From contig CM077024.1 in assembly GCA_039090855.1 (NCBI GenBank), positions 63,201,594 to 63,265,593 on the forward strand: a DNA stretch of 64,000 nucleotides, written 5' to 3'. The stretch is from Macrothele yani (lineage: Eukaryota; Arthropoda; Arachnida; Araneae; Macrothelidae). Within the stretch, counting starts at the first letter, position 1. Each line of letters starts with the position of its first letter. The notes beneath the pieces were generated by a model that was given only the letters and a program-made list of their open reading frames with translations, ran no database searches and was not told where the DNA came from. The position numbers were made by a program, and so were the translations under genes. This document shows positions 1 to 11,170 of the stretch, piece by piece.

Positions 1-24
1 ATTAATAAATATTTCTCTTCCACT

Positions 25-1361
25 TGATTCATAGGCCCTAGACCTAGTTCAGTTCTAATTTAATACCGCCCCCCCCTTTAGGGTTTAGCTTGTTGAAATT
101 ATATCGAAGTGGTAGCGGACAAAATAATATGATCCAAACATCATGATTCAAACGAATTCTTAATGTATGAAAATTTCTCCCAATTACAGATGTGTACAAA
201 AAAACATCTGAAATGCTTTCGAAAGATTTGAGGATGACTTCTCCTGAAAAAGATTCATAGGTCCTAGACCTAGTTCAGTTCTACTTTAATACCCCCCTTC
301 AGGGTTTAGCTTGTTGAAATTATATGGAAGTGGTAGCGGACAAAATAATATGATCCAAACATCATGATTCAAACGAATTCTTAATGTATGAAAATTTCCC
401 CCAATTACAGATGTGTACAAAAAAACATCTGAAATGCTTTCGAAAGATTTGAGGATGACTTCTCCTGAAAAAGATTCATAGGTCCTAGACCTAGTTCAGT
501 TCTACTTTAATACCCCCCCCCCTTCAGGGTTTAGCTTGTTGAAATTATATGGAAGTGGTAGCGGACAAAATAATATGATCCAAACATCATGATTCAAACG
601 AATTCTTAATGTATGAAAATTTCCCCCAATTACAGATGTGTACAAAAAAACGTCTGAAATGCTTTCGAAAGATTTGAGGATGACTTCTCCTGAAAAAGAT
701 TCATAAGTCCTAGACCTAGTTCAGTTCTACTTTAATACCCCCCCCCCTTCAGGGTTTAGCTTGTTGAAATTATATGGAAGTGGTAGCGGACAAAATAACA
801 TGATCCAAACATCATGATTCAAACGAATTCTTAATGTATGAAAATTTCCCCCAATTACAGATGTGTACAAAAAAACATCTGAAATGCTTTCGAAAGATTT
901 GAGGATGACTTCTCCTGAAAAGATTCATAGGTCCTAGACCTAGTTCAGTTCTACTTTAATACCCCCCCTTCAGGGTTTAGCTTGTTGAAATTATATGGAA
1001 GTGGTAGCGGACAAAATAATATGATCCAAACATCATGATTCAAACGAATTCTTAATGTATGAAAATTTCCCCAATTACAGATGTGTACAAAAAAACGTCT
1101 GAAATGCTTTCGAAAGATTTGAGGATGACTTCTCCTGAAAAAAGATTCATAAATTCCTAGACCTAGTTCAGTTCTACTTTAATACCCCCCCTTCAAGTTT
1201 AGCTTGTTGAAATTATATGGAAGTGGTAGCGGACAAAATAACATGATCCAAACATCATGATTCAAACGAATTCTTAATGTATGAAAATTTCCCCCAATTA
1301 CAGATGTGTACACTTTCTGAAATATCGAAGATTTGAGGATGACTTCTCCTGAAAAAGGGGA
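25..1361. repeat. Tandem satellite, six ~222-bp units
   Basis: Units begin with GATTCATA at 25, 252, 473, 698, 922 and 1144, so the period is 221-227 bp. Units are nearly identical and differ mainly in a variable C run (about 6-9 C) some 40 bases in. The last unit has a small internal change near 1311-1325. The 24 bases before unit 1 do not match the end of a unit, so the array appears to start inside the window. No coding potential. Confidence 0.95.
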
Positions 1362-1545
1362 AAGAAATAAAAAAAAAATCACAAGGTAGTTTATTATTGT
1401 TTTCGCTGCGCTATCTGAATTTTTTTTTGTAGAATATCAATTCTTCAAGCATCCTGCATAATTCTGGGCCCCTTCAGAATGTGAGGCCGAGGGCTTCAAC
1501 CCCCCCCCCCGCCCATAGCCCCCTTCGTAAATGAGCTGTGATGTA

Positions 1546-2588
1546 CACGGATGAGCCATTACATTATGACCACCTATCTAATAAGCTGTAGGACCTCCTT
1601 GAGCTCGCAAAACCGCAGCCACTCGGCGAGGCATCGATTCAATGAGGTGGCAATAGGCATCCATGTTCGATTAGGTTCATGTCAGGAGAATTTGGAGGTC
1701 AGGGCATTAACAGAAAGTCTCCACAGCAACCCCCCCTCCTTGACAATTCTGACAGTTGCCATGAATAGATGAACTTGGGCCGCACCGATGTTCAGATAAC
1801 TGACAGCTGTCAAGGATTGTGCTATTGGGATAATGGAGCCTAAAGTGTGCCAAGAAAACACCGCCCCCGACGGCCTGTTTCCTCACAACAGTGCTGCAGG
1901 TGCCATAGCCTCCGTTGGCAATCGGCGTATCCGCGCTCGGCCATCTATACGTGATGCACCAGGAATCTTGATTCGTCAGACCAGGCCACTTTCTTCCAAT
2001 CATCCACGGTCCAATCTCGATGATCTTTGGCCCAGCATTTCATGCGTTGTTGGCGATGACGTGCAGTGAGCATGGGGACCCGTCTGGGTTTTCGGCTACG
2101 CAGGCTCATGAGCAGAAGGCTGCGATGAACTGTGTATTGTGACACATTGCCCTGATCACCACTGTTGTAGCTGCGGGGGATTTGTCGCACTGTGGACTTG
2201 CGGTCTCTTTGAACAATGTGCGACAGTCTCCGCTCCTTTCTGGCATCAATGAGCTGCGGACTGCACACGGCTGAACGACGGTTCATCGTTTGGCCATCTG
2301 TGCACCACTTTTGATACGCACTTACTACAGCGGCACGTGAACAACCCACAAGCCCGTCGTTTCCGAGATCATAGTTCCGAGGTGCCGAGCCATCATAATT
2401 TGTCCTTTATCAAACTCCGATAAATCGGCAGCTTTTCCTATTCTGACTCCGAACGCTCTACTAGCCGAAAGCCGGTCCTCGAGTTGTGTGTATTGCTCCG
2501 TGTACTTCACCTGTGCCACCGTTCGGTCTCCAGGCGCGCTCATTTATCTATAGGCTAGGGATGGTCATAATTTAATGGCTCATTGGTG
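1546..2588 (-). mobile_element. Tc1/mariner-type DNA transposon (Tc1-like), decayed
   Basis: The ends are inverted repeats of about 28 bases containing ATGAGCCATTA and ATTATGACCA, each starting CAC next to a TA dinucleotide (1544-1545 and 2589-2590), the expected Tc1/mariner TA duplication. Internal - strand reading frames encode a Tc1-type transposase. The length of 1.04 kb is slightly short for an intact Tc1. Confidence 0.85.
1560..2543 (-). pseudogene. Tc1-like transposase, frameshifted
   Basis: Three - strand frames together cover a Tc1 transposase: an N-terminal stretch containing LSEFDKGQIMMARHLG (2325-2543), a middle frame with helix-turn-helix remains and a clear catalytic-core start WKKVAWSDESRF (1945-2349), and a 3' frame with SPDMNLIEH near 1665-1695, which carries the conserved SPDLNPIEH aspartate. 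Known family role: cut-and-paste DDE/D transposase. At least two frame changes separate the parts, so it is not functional. Only the element's own TIRs surround it. Confidence 0.85.
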
Positions 2589-2590
2589 TA

Positions 2591-3410
2591 TATTAACAAC
2601 AAAATGTGGAAGAAATAACAGTTCAATTAGTGGGATTTCTATACCTATGTGGATAAGGTGTCATGTATTACAAATGTTTGCTCATAATTAGGCATCCTTC
2701 AGAATACAATGAACTTTTTAAAAGGTGTTCTTCGCGGGAACGAAGAAGCACAGACGAGCTGTGTCGTGTTGTTTTTGTTGTTCTTGTTTATCAGACAGTC
2801 AAGAGAAAAATTTTGTACAATGTGCAAAACTTGTGACATTATTTTAGGTGTGTCTTTCATATTCGAGAGTAAACAATTTTAAGTAGTTCTAAGTGTTTTG
2901 TGCCACAATTCTTAATTGTTTATACTTATTTACTTGCTTACTTACGTTCTGTATTCTCATATAAACAGAAAAAAGTCATTAGACACTATCACACGGCAGT
3001 TACGTTTGTGTGTTGTGTTATCTTGAGTCATTTCAAAGAGGCTGGCCTTGGTTCTCTAACAGAATAAAATTTGCATGATATCATTAAGTCTGACGTAAGT
3101 GTTATGGAGCACTTTGCATCGGCATGAAACTAGGGCAATCATTTTAATTACCATGAGCACATTTGTGTTTCACGCAATAAAGTATAGTAATTTTGGTTTT
3201 ACGAAAAATACTTGTAGGTTCCAAAAAATTTTATTTATTGAAACGCCCATTAAGCCTAGTAAATAATGTGAATGTAAAAATTTTCAGTAATTGAAAGCTA
3301 ATAGATTTTCGCTGAAGGGCCTCGAAAAATTTTTTTGCAGGAGAGCCCGAGTGTTTCTGGTGCGGCACGACCCACAGCGTTGGGTCAAAACGCTATGAGG
3401 AAGCAAGGAT
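2591..3410. other. Unassigned AT-rich spacer
   Basis: No convincing reading frame, repeat or RNA gene seen. Composition is AT-rich. Confidence 0.6.
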
Positions 3411-3414
3411 GCTT

Positions 3415-3600
3415 CGACTAGCGAAAATCTGAGGATGTTCAGATTCCAAAGCTGTGTTTGCTTAGTCTCCATTGCTTGGGACTTAACTGTCCTGGGTGGT
3501 GTAATGGTTAGCATACTCGAGCGGAAATCGGGAGATGCGGGTTCGATTCGCGCTACAGGGCGGTAAAATTTTCAAGTTTTCTGAGAGGTGTTACATGGAT
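3415..3600 (+). repeat. tRNA-derived SINE copy (family A)
   Basis: Contains a tRNA-like body with a box A-like GGTGGTGTAATGGTTAGCAT and box B-like GGGTTCGATTC. It is preceded by the block GCGAAAATCTGAGGATGTTC, which also occurs in diverged form near 50022. The TCCTG/CAGGG ends can pair as a short acceptor stem. Sharing non-tRNA flanks with the second copy shows a dispersed repeat rather than a working tRNA gene. Confidence 0.7.
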
Positions 3601-3699
3601 GACCAATAAGTCGTACAAGCAAATTGAGAATTTATATTCTGTTTGCTTCGAGTATTCTATACTAGCGAATACTTTTTACACGCCAGAAAGTAAAAACAA

Positions 3700-3730
3700 T
3701 AAAATAAAATAAAATAAAATAAAATAAAAT
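3700..3730. repeat. (AAAAT)n microsatellite
   Basis: Six to seven consecutive AAAAT pentamers. Confidence 0.9.
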
Positions 3731-3930
3731 ACAAAATATGAAAAACGAGGGTCCAAAAGAAAACTGAACTCCCTTGAAATGTTAAGAGAAAAAATATCGC
3801 ATTCTTCCATTGTTGGATAAACTACACTGCTCAAAATGATTAGGGCAGGGATGCTTTAAGAATCTCTGAGGCCCCAGCGCGTCGTGGAAGGAGGCTCTTC
3901 CCTGCCGTCCCGCTCTCCCGCACCTATATA

Positions 3931-4821
3931 CAGGGTGTTTCAAAACTAATGGAACAAACTTTAAGGGGTGATAGAACACACCGAAACAAGCACTTTTTGT
4001 CATAGAATGCATGGTCGCAAGTTACGCGGTTAGGCGCTGGAGGGCGCTTTCCGTTTCCCCACACACGCCGTCTTTCGCAACGCAAAGACAGGAATGGCAC
4101 AACAAATCAAAACAAAGCTTTATTGCAGAAAAAATAAGAGAAAAAACGTGACATTACAAAATTACATCAAATTTGCAAACATTAATAAGTAAATACTGAA
4201 ATTAATTACATTTACAAAAGCTGTTCAAAAGGGCGACAGTCACTCCTGATACACGCTTCGCATCGTCGACGTAAAGATGCCCGTATGTTGTGGAAAGTAC
4301 CAGGCATTTCCCGGACAGCTGCAGCAGCGACTGAAAGTCTGGCGACTAGTTCCTCATTTGAATCAATGGTAGTTTCCTACATTACGGACTTAATATGTCC
4401 CCATAAAAAGAAATTCAGAGGGGATAGATCTGGTGATCGTGTGGGCCAAGCGATGGGTCAACCTCGGCCAATCCATTGGCCTGGAAATGTGGCGTTCAAG
4501 TAATCACGCACCTGAGTGCTGAAATGAGCTGGCGCACCATCACGCTGGAACCGCATTTTAAGGCGGACGGCTGCTGGTACATGCTGGATCAATTCAGGCA
4601 AGACTTGTTGTAGGAAAAAAGGTACAGCCTCCCATCCAGACGTTCAGGTAAAAGATATGCTTCTTTGCGTTGCGAAAGGCGGCGTGTGTGAGGAACCGGA
4701 AAGCGCCCTCCAGCGCCTAACCGCGTAACTTGCGACAATGCATTCTATGACGGAAAGTGCTTGTTTCGATGTGTTCTATATCACACCTTAAAGTTTGTTC
4801 CATTAGTTTTGAAACACCCTG
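3931..4821 (-). mobile_element. 891-bp Tc1/mariner-superfamily element with ~155-bp TIRs
   Basis: The arms run from CAGGGTGTTTCAAAACTAAT (3931 on) to about 4086 and from about 4662 to 4821, inverted with respect to each other, and both ends abut TA. The interior holds only the C-terminal part of a transposase on the - strand, so the copy is an internally deleted, non-autonomous derivative. Confidence 0.85.
4380..4556 (-). pseudogene. C-terminal fragment of a mariner/IS630-like transposase
   Basis: The - strand frame reads FQRDGAPAHFSTQVRDYLNA, then W-I-G-R-G, an in-frame TGA (4458-4460), then SPDLSPLNFFLWGHIK. The DGAPAH and SPDLSP signatures are the second and third acidic-residue regions of IS630/Tc1/mariner transposases. 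Only about 59 codons remain and the stop makes it dead. Confidence 0.75.
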
Positions 4822-4823
4822 TA

Positions 4824-5069
4824 GAATTCCATTTTATCTTCTAAAACCTAACAATATTGCTAGGTATAACTTTTCCTTTAAATCTCAAGGAAATACGATA
4901 AAAATTTCTTACAGTGTGCTTTAGCAATAGATTTCCATATGTAATTGATATACTGTATATTAGTTGTAGAAATAAGTTTTAACGCGGTTTTTTTTTGTGA
5001 CGTATACCGCTAATTTACATATCCGACATTCCTCCGCGTTGTTGTCATGTGACCATAACTGGTCCAGAG
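4824..5069. other. Spacer, probably 5' part of the mariner element
   Basis: No gene seen. It precedes the split mariner reading frame that starts at 5133. I could not identify the mariner terminal repeat here. Confidence 0.4.
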
Positions 5070-5076
5070 TATAAAA
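5070..5076 (+). promoter_or_regulatory. Candidate TATA box of the mariner transposase
   Basis: TATAAAA lies 57 bases upstream of the mariner ATG at 5133, in the expected orientation. Confidence 0.45.
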
Positions 5077-5132
5077 TGTGACACAGAAGTTTACCCAACA
5101 GTCAAACGCACTTGCACATCGGTAGGTGAAAG

Positions 5133-5170
5133 ATGGAAAGCGATACTGCGTTTATTCGACACTGCATTCG
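5133..5170 (+). pseudogene. Mariner transposase, N-terminal 12 codons (interrupted by hAT)
   Basis: ATG at 5133 opens the same frame that resumes at 11382 on the far side of the hAT insertion. The last eight bases (TGCATTCG, 5163-5170) are the hAT target duplication, repeated at 11374-11381. Reading across the duplication gives one continuous start of a mariner-type protein. Confidence 0.75.
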
Positions 5171-5247
5171 CAGTGCCGGATCTAGAAAATTTTTGAAGGG
5201 GGGCAAAAGGAAGAAATGCAGCCCCCATATCATCATCATCATCATTG

Positions 5248-6885
5248 TCAACCATTATCAATCCACTGCTGGACGAAGGTCTCCCCAAGTTTCCTCCACA
5301 ACGGTCTGTCTTGTGCCAGTCTCCTCCATGTCACCCCTGCATACTTTCGAATTTCATCCACCCATCTCCCATGTGGTCTTCTTCTGGGTCTTTTCCTGTC
5401 CCTTGGAATCCAATCTAAAATTTCGGCTGTCCATCGATGGTCTGTTCTTCTGGCAGTATGTCCAGCCCATTGCCATTTCAGGGATTTAACTCTGATCATG
5501 ATGTCTTCCACTCTTGTCATTTTTCGGATCCACGTGTTCCTCTTCTTATCTCTCCTGGTTACACCAAGCATGCACCTCTCCATGCTGCTTTGAGTTGTCT
5601 GCAGCCTTTGTATGTCTCTTTTAGCTAAGGTCCACGTCTCTGCACCATACGTAAGCACTGGAAGGATGCATTGATCAAACACTTTTCTTTTAAGACATAA
5701 TGGCATATTGCTCTTGAAAATTATGCTGTTTCTTCCAAAAGCTCTCCAGGCAAGTTTTGTACGCCGATTAATTTCTTCACCAATGTGACCCTCACTTGTT
5801 ATCTGCTGTCCAAGATAAATGTATGTGTCTGTTATCTCCAGCTTTTCTCCATCAATCGATAAATCTTCATTTCTTGTAAAAGCATTGAACATCACTTTTG
5901 TCTTCTGAAAGTTCATTTTTAATCCCACTTCTTTACTCTTGTCAGCAAGTTCCTGGATCATACTCTGTAGCTCTGATGGGGTAGTTGCAAAAATGACTAT
6001 GTCATCAGCAAAACGAAGGTGGGTTAGATAATCTCCATTAATCTTTATTCCCTTGTTTTCCCAGCTCAGCGACTGAAAAACACCCTCCAATGTGGCATTA
6101 AAGAGCTTATGAGATATGGTGTCACCTTGTCTCACTCCCTTTCCAATTTTTACGTGTGTTGTATTTTCAAACAGCCGAATCTTTGCACTTGCATTTTCAT
6201 AGATGTTATTAATAATATTAATGTATGCATCTTCAATACCGCAGGTTTTCAGAGCCATTGTAACTGCTGATGGTTTCACCGAATCAAAGGCTTTTTCATA
6301 ATCGATAAAAGCCATGCACAATGGAAGTTCATATTCCCTCGCTCTTTCAATTAGTTCTCTCAGCACGTGGATATGATCTATTGTGCTGTAGCCACTCCTG
6401 AATCCAGCTTGTTCTCTCGGTTGAGCCATGTCCAGTGTTACCTTCAAGCGGTGTGAAAGAACTTTAGTGAAGATTTTATAAACTACTGATAGGAGGCTGA
6501 TAGGTCTGTAGTTTCCGAGATCCTCAATGTCACCTTTCTTATGTAGCAGGATCATTGTAGCGGTGTTCCAATCCTCAGGAATCTTTCCTTCATTAAGGCA
6601 TCGAGTGAAAATTTGGGCGAGTACTGTTTCGATTTCTCCACTTGCTTCTTGTATGATGTCTACAGTAATTCTATCTTCTCCTGGAGCTTTTCCCCGCTTC
6701 ATGTTCTTGATTGCATGTGCAACTTCTGCTGGAAGGACTGGAGGAACTCTGGTACTGGTATCTTTCATGATGTCTGGAGTGCATGTATCATCCCTTTCAT
6801 ATAATTTGGAGTAGAAATCTTTCACTCTTGTCAAAATTTCGCCTCTATTTCTTGTTACAGAACCATCTTCTTTTCTCAGTGCCAT
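5248..6885 (-). CDS. RTE LINE ORF, reverse transcriptase half
   Basis: 545 codons in the same frame as the endonuclease half, starting with ATG four bases after its TAG. Reverse-transcriptase blocks in order: LGNYRPISLLSVVYKIFTKV, GFRSGYSTIDHI, MAFIDYEKAFDSV (motif A), GVRQGDTISHKLF, RFADDIVIF (catalytic motif C, FADD) and YLGQQI. The C-terminal region WIRKMTRVEDIMIRVKSLKW and WQWAGHTARRTDHRW is the tail usual for RTE-type LINEs. Apart from the upstream stop it looks intact, pointing to a recent insertion. Confidence 0.9.
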   Translation of the reverse strand: MALRKEDGSVTRNRGEILTRVKDFYSKLYERDDTCTPDIMKDTSTRVPPVLPAEVAHAIKNMKRGKAPGEDRITVDIIQEASGEIETVLAQIFTRCLNEGKIPEDWNTATMILLHKKGDIEDLGNYRPISLLSVVYKIFTKVLSHRLKVTLDMAQPREQAGFRSGYSTIDHIHVLRELIERAREYELPLCMAFIDYEKAFDSVKPSAVTMALKTCGIEDAYINIINNIYENASAKIRLFENTTHVKIGKGVRQGDTISHKLFNATLEGVFQSLSWENKGIKINGDYLTHLRFADDIVIFATTPSELQSMIQELADKSKEVGLKMNFQKTKVMFNAFTRNEDLSIDGEKLEITDTYIYLGQQITSEGHIGEEINRRTKLAWRAFGRNSIIFKSNMPLCLKRKVFDQCILPVLTYGAETWTLAKRDIQRLQTTQSSMERCMLGVTRRDKKRNTWIRKMTRVEDIMIRVKSLKWQWAGHTARRTDHRWTAEILDWIPRDRKRPRRRPHGRWVDEIRKYAGVTWRRLAQDRPLWRKLGETFVQQWIDNG

Positions 6886-6888
6886 AAT

Positions 6889-8208
6889 CTATTTTCTTCC
6901 CTTACTGAGATGTCCCTTTGCTATCTTTAGGCTTTGGTTGTTTTCAATTGCTTTCCTCACTAGTTCACAGTTGAATTTTCTTACGTCTTCAGTGATACTT
7001 TTTCTTACTGTCTTGCATAGCTCTATATATTCCACTTTGGAAGTCACATCTTCTTTAGTTGTCCTCATCTCTCTTCTTTTTTGCATCAACATTTTCGTTT
7101 TTCCTGATAATTTGTTTACATGCAACTTGTTCTTAGACCCAGCTAATTTTGTTGCTGTTTCCATAAGAGCTTTGGTTACTTTTCTGTTAACTTCAGAAAT
7201 ATCCACTTCTTCTGATGTTAGGCCTTCTAAAGCAGAGAACCTGTTCTTCAGTTCCAACTTGATGGTATTATGGTGTTTTTTAAGGTTGGTTATGTCGATA
7301 GATTTTGTTTGTCTTATGAGCTTGCCACGTTCAAGTTTAGTGTTGAGGTGCATCTTACATCTCACCAATCTATGGTCACTACCTGTGTTGAACTTGTTTA
7401 GCACACTGCAGTCTTCCATGACGAATTTTTTGTTACACATAATAAAATCAATTTCACTTGTCGTCCCATTTGGATGTCTCCATGTCCATTTCCTGTGTGG
7501 CTTTTTCTTGAAGAAGGAGTTCAAGATGAAAAACCCTTCTGCCTCTGCAAACTCAACGAGAGTATTTCCACGCTGGTTTCTGATGCCGTGACCGAATTTA
7601 CCTACTGAAGTTTCATTCTGTTGCCGTTGCCCTATTTTTGCATTGAAATCTCCCATAATTATTTTCAAGTGCTGCTTACCTTTATTATTTAGATGACAAA
7701 TTTCCTCATAAAATTCTTCAATTTCTTCTTCAGGATGACTTGTGGTGGGTGCATAAGTTTGAATAATCTGAGCCTGGTATCTTTTCGAGAGTTGGATAAC
7801 GAGTCGTGCAGCTCTGTCAGAGGAACTTTCAACTTCTACAACTTTATCCTTCAGTTTCTTGTTTATTATAAATCCAACACCACTAGTTCTGCCAGTATCT
7901 GTCCCACGATAGTAGAAGAGATGTCCACTTTTCAGTTCGATGAGATCTTCTCCTTTTCTCCTTACCTCACTTAGCCCCACGATGTCCCACTTGATCCTTT
8001 GTAGTTCCTCTTCCAATTCAAGAAGCCTTGAATCAGAAGATAGGGAGCGTCCATTGTACGTAGCCAAGGTCAGCATCAGATGGCAGCCTAGTCCGGTCCT
8101 CCGGGGATTCTTAGCACCCTCTGCCTTCATGTCGCACTGGCCGCTGCCTTGGCCAGGTACATTCCAGCTGCCGGAGACTGAGGGCCAAGATTTAAGTTGT
8201 GGAATCAT
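6889..8208 (-). CDS. RTE LINE ORF, apurinic-type endonuclease half
   Basis: 439 codons from the first good ATG (8208). The middle carries the exonuclease-endonuclease-phosphatase fold: LATYNGRSL near residue 48, LSEVRR, YAPTT, GDFNAKIG, EIDFIM, and SDHRLV at the end of the domain, covering the Asn, Glu, Asp-x-Asn and Ser-Asp-His signatures. In RTE elements this domain nicks target DNA to prime reverse transcription. The 3' part of the frame is a charged linker. It ends in TAG (6889-6891), and the same frame continues into the reverse transcriptase, so the two entries are one gene split by one stop. Confidence 0.88.
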   Translation of the reverse strand: MIPQLKSWPSVSGSWNVPGQGSGQCDMKAEGAKNPRRTGLGCHLMLTLATYNGRSLSSDSRLLELEEELQRIKWDIVGLSEVRRKGEDLIELKSGHLFYYRGTDTGRTSGVGFIINKKLKDKVVEVESSSDRAARLVIQLSKRYQAQIIQTYAPTTSHPEEEIEEFYEEICHLNNKGKQHLKIIMGDFNAKIGQRQQNETSVGKFGHGIRNQRGNTLVEFAEAEGFFILNSFFKKKPHRKWTWRHPNGTTSEIDFIMCNKKFVMEDCSVLNKFNTGSDHRLVRCKMHLNTKLERGKLIRQTKSIDITNLKKHHNTIKLELKNRFSALEGLTSEEVDISEVNRKVTKALMETATKLAGSKNKLHVNKLSGKTKMLMQKRREMRTTKEDVTSKVEYIELCKTVRKSITEDVRKFNCELVRKAIENNQSLKIAKGHLSKGRK

Positions 8209-8436
8209 TTTGGAGGGGTTTGGCCATAACTCACCACGCTGGCCAAGCGGGTTGGTGAGTGTGGGATAGAATTTCCTCTAATCCCGATGGTATAGTTATA
8301 CCGCTATTGGCGGTCGTCAGAGCCCCTTTAGTGGCAACAGGATGCACCACGAGAAGGCGGGGTTGACATTTGTCAAGGAGAGGCTGTGATGTTATGCATC
8401 ACCTGACCTTACCGCCCCCATATATATATTTATTAA

Positions 8437-8726
8437 TGACAAGAGTGGAAGACATTATGATCAGAGTTAAATCCCTGAAATGGCAATGGGCTGGACATAC
8501 TGCCAGAAGGACAGACCATCGATGGACAGCCGAAATTTTAGATTGGATTCCAAGAGACAGGAAAAGACCCAGAAAAAGACCACATGGGAGATGGGTGGAT
8601 GAAATTCGAAAGTATTCTGGAGTGACATGGAGGAGACTGGCACAAGACAGACCGTCGTGGAGGAAACTTGGGGAGACCTTCGTCCATCAGTGGATTGACA
8701 ATGGTTGACAATGATGATGATGATTT
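8437..8726 (+). mobile_element. 5'-truncated RTE LINE copy
   Basis: Encodes only the final ~90 residues of the same RTE ORF (MTRVEDIMIRVKSLKWQWAG onward), then the 3' end and a GATGAT microsatellite. It is flanked by ATTTATTAA (8428-8436 and 8727-8735). The strand is opposite to the adjacent full-length RTE, and its separate target duplication shows an independent insertion. Confidence 0.88.
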
Positions 8727-8735
8727 ATTTATTAA

Positions 8736-9371
8736 CCAGAAATAGCACGTTAAAACTATATGCACATACATTTTTGACGAAAATTAGCACAATAATATAA
8801 ATATACATACGTATGTGCATATAAATTTTTATTAGCAAAAATTAATTAGATGACGATGTCTCATATATGTTTTCAGTTAAAAAAAATAGCATAATAACCG
8901 CAATGTTTGGAATGTTTTCAGGATCAGAAATAGTTAATTATTATCCTGACATAAAAATTTCGCTTTCATAAAAATCTTTTTTGACATTTTATTTTAAACT
9001 TATTAAAATTGTAAACATTTAAAGGCAAAAAAGTAACGACATTTGGTGGTTATATGGTGGTCGGTAAATAAAGCAAATAGAAATGTACTTACCATTAAAA
9101 ATAAATAATCTGAATATATCAGCAGAAATGATTGTTCAAAAAATACATCAGTAGGAAAATATTAAATTTGGTCTGCAAACGCGGATTTTGGTGGTAAGAT
9201 ATATATGTACATTTCGGTGATAAATATACATTCACTTATCACTAAAAATAAATAATCCGAATATATAGGCACTAGGCAGAAAGAAAAGTTTAAGAAAACA
9301 ACCATGACGTTTTTGTCGGAAAACTTGAAACATATTTTACAATGGACTGGCGAGGTGAAACTTGATAGATT
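8736..9371. other. AT-rich hAT interior, no gene
   Basis: Between the RTE copies and the hAT transposase. Strongly AT-rich, no reading frame of note. Confidence 0.6.
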
Positions 9372-11170
9372 TCAAAATTTAACTTTCCTAACCATTTTTT
9401 CCGCAAAAGTTTTTACAACATCCTCATAACTGATTGTATTTGTTATGTCACTGTCTATAGATAATATTGCTAGGCTTGATAGGCGATCTTGGTGCGTTGT
9501 TGATCTGAGATATGATTTTATAAGCTTCATTTTGCTAAACGTCCTTTCACACGTCGCTGACGTTGTTAGCAGATTAGCAGAGTAGTATATATTCTTAATG
9601 AAAAAAGTTAGGGAATGCATTTTGTAATCCATTCGTATGAATCACAGATAGTAAATCAGTGCAACTCAACTGATCTAGATTTTTACAAGAATACTGTGCT
9701 TGATCTTTAAGTGATTCAAGTTCCAAAGAAAATTCCAGCCCATTTAAATCTTTGGAATAGTTTGTTGCCAGATATATATTGCGCACATTTTTAAGTCTCC
9801 ACTGTTCATTTTCATTATTTTCTCCCCGCAAAGAAAAGAGAAACCTGTGTTTAGGGTTTTGGTGCTTTCAGTTCCAGCTTTCACTTCGATTAGCATTCGG
9901 TCGAAAATAATATTTATGTCTTGCTTGAACAGTTCTTCTGACGAAAACAAGCAGGATTCATCATTTCCAATTTCGCCGGCGGTCTTCTTCCTCTTAGATT
10001 TCCGTTTTAACGCTGCCTCAACAGATATTATACAGCTGCAATATTTGTTGCTTCGTCAAGCCAACCTTCAAAGCTACAATTTCGTATTCTGTGCAAAGTA
10101 GCGATCAAACCTTCCATTAAACAGATTGATTTGCTCAATATTATGTCGCTTTTTTTATTTTCGATATTTATATGATTAACTTCTCTCAGTATAGAATTCC
10201 ATATAACAAGATTCAGGATGAACTTAAAATCTGTTATAGCGTGAAAAAGACACCCTACATCAGACTTAACTTCTGGAGGGAAATTTCCGCTTTTTATTTC
10301 TTCAAGTCCTTGAGCCACTTTAGCCAAATTACTTTACAGAGCATCCACAGATTCCCTGTTTGGCAGACCATCTTGTATGGCTGGTTCCTTTTAAGTTACT
10401 TCCGGTGTATTTCTTCATAATTTCCCATCGTGCAGTCGATGATGCAAAAAAGCAGAACATACCCTTTGCACAATACCGAAAAGGTACGACGCTTTTCGGC
10501 AGCTAGAAGCAGCATGCGCACCCACCAGATTGAGTGAGTGCGCTATGCACGGAACAAACACTGCAAACATGTTTTTTCTTGTATCCTCGCATGGACTCCT
10601 TTGTAAATACCAGCCATGTTTAATCCGTTGTCATAAGATTCTCCTCGACAATCGGCTATCTTAAGGCGATCTCTCTCTAATTTACTTAGAATTGTATGAG
10701 ATATATATTCTCCAGTTTTACCGTGTAAGTCTATGAAGATAAAACTTTCTTTTATTTCGCATTTTCCACTTTCGTTAATTTTTACGTACCGAATGACCTC
10801 ACTCATCTGCTCACAGTGAGATACATCACGTGTGGCATCAAACATAATAGTGAAGTATTTCGCAATGTTTTATTATTACTTCACATACTTTTTTGGCCAT
10901 GAGTTCTATGATTTCAATTTGAATGGTACTGGACTAGTAACTCACTTGCCCCTTTTTCAAATTTTCCGATGTATTTTGTAACGTAGAGTTGTGCTTTGAT
11001 AAAAGTAATATCAGATTTACGGAACTCCCTTGTGTTTTTGAAGGACAAGCTGTAGTTAATGTGCGCCCTTCTCATTCCCCGAAGGTAACAACTCGTTTTT
11101 TGAAGTCCTGAAGTCCCTGCTGTTTAATTCTATAATCCCAGAGCCAATTTTTATCGACCTTGGTAGTTTT
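9372..11170 (-). pseudogene. hAT / ZMYM-like transposase (DUF4371 type), broken
   Basis: The 5' part (10543-10845) contains MFDATRDVSHCEQMSEVIRY and a RNase-H-like core section with GESYDNGLNMAGIYKGVHAR, as in DUF4371 proteins annotated as zinc finger MYM-type. The 3' part (9372-9632) contains ATCERTFSKMKLIKSYLRST and DRLSSLAILSIDSDI, the hAT C-terminal dimerisation region. Frames change several times between, so it is dead. Its place inside 8-bp TSDs and hAT-type TIRs agrees with the family call. Confidence 0.8.

Larger units (their letters stand above)
5231..8413 (-). mobile_element. Full-length RTE-clade LINE
   Basis: 3.18 kb, a normal RTE length. It is flanked by the 10-bp duplication GCCCCCATAT (5221-5230 and 8414-8423). 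The 3' end (left) is a (ATG)n-type microsatellite read as TCATCATCAT on the + strand. The 5' untranslated region is about 200 bases. One reading frame encodes endonuclease plus reverse transcriptase and is broken by a single TAG. Confidence 0.92.

Noticed and set aside
25..1361. CRISPR-like array
   Set aside because: Contiguous ~222-bp units without unique spacers, in animal DNA; a plain satellite.
6938..7591. 217-codon + strand open frame
   Set aside because: Antisense shadow of the RTE endonuclease frame; no family signature.
5231..8726. The opposite-strand RTE pair as a twin-priming (5' inversion) product
   Set aside because: Both copies contain the same 3' end and each has its own target duplication, so they are separate insertions.
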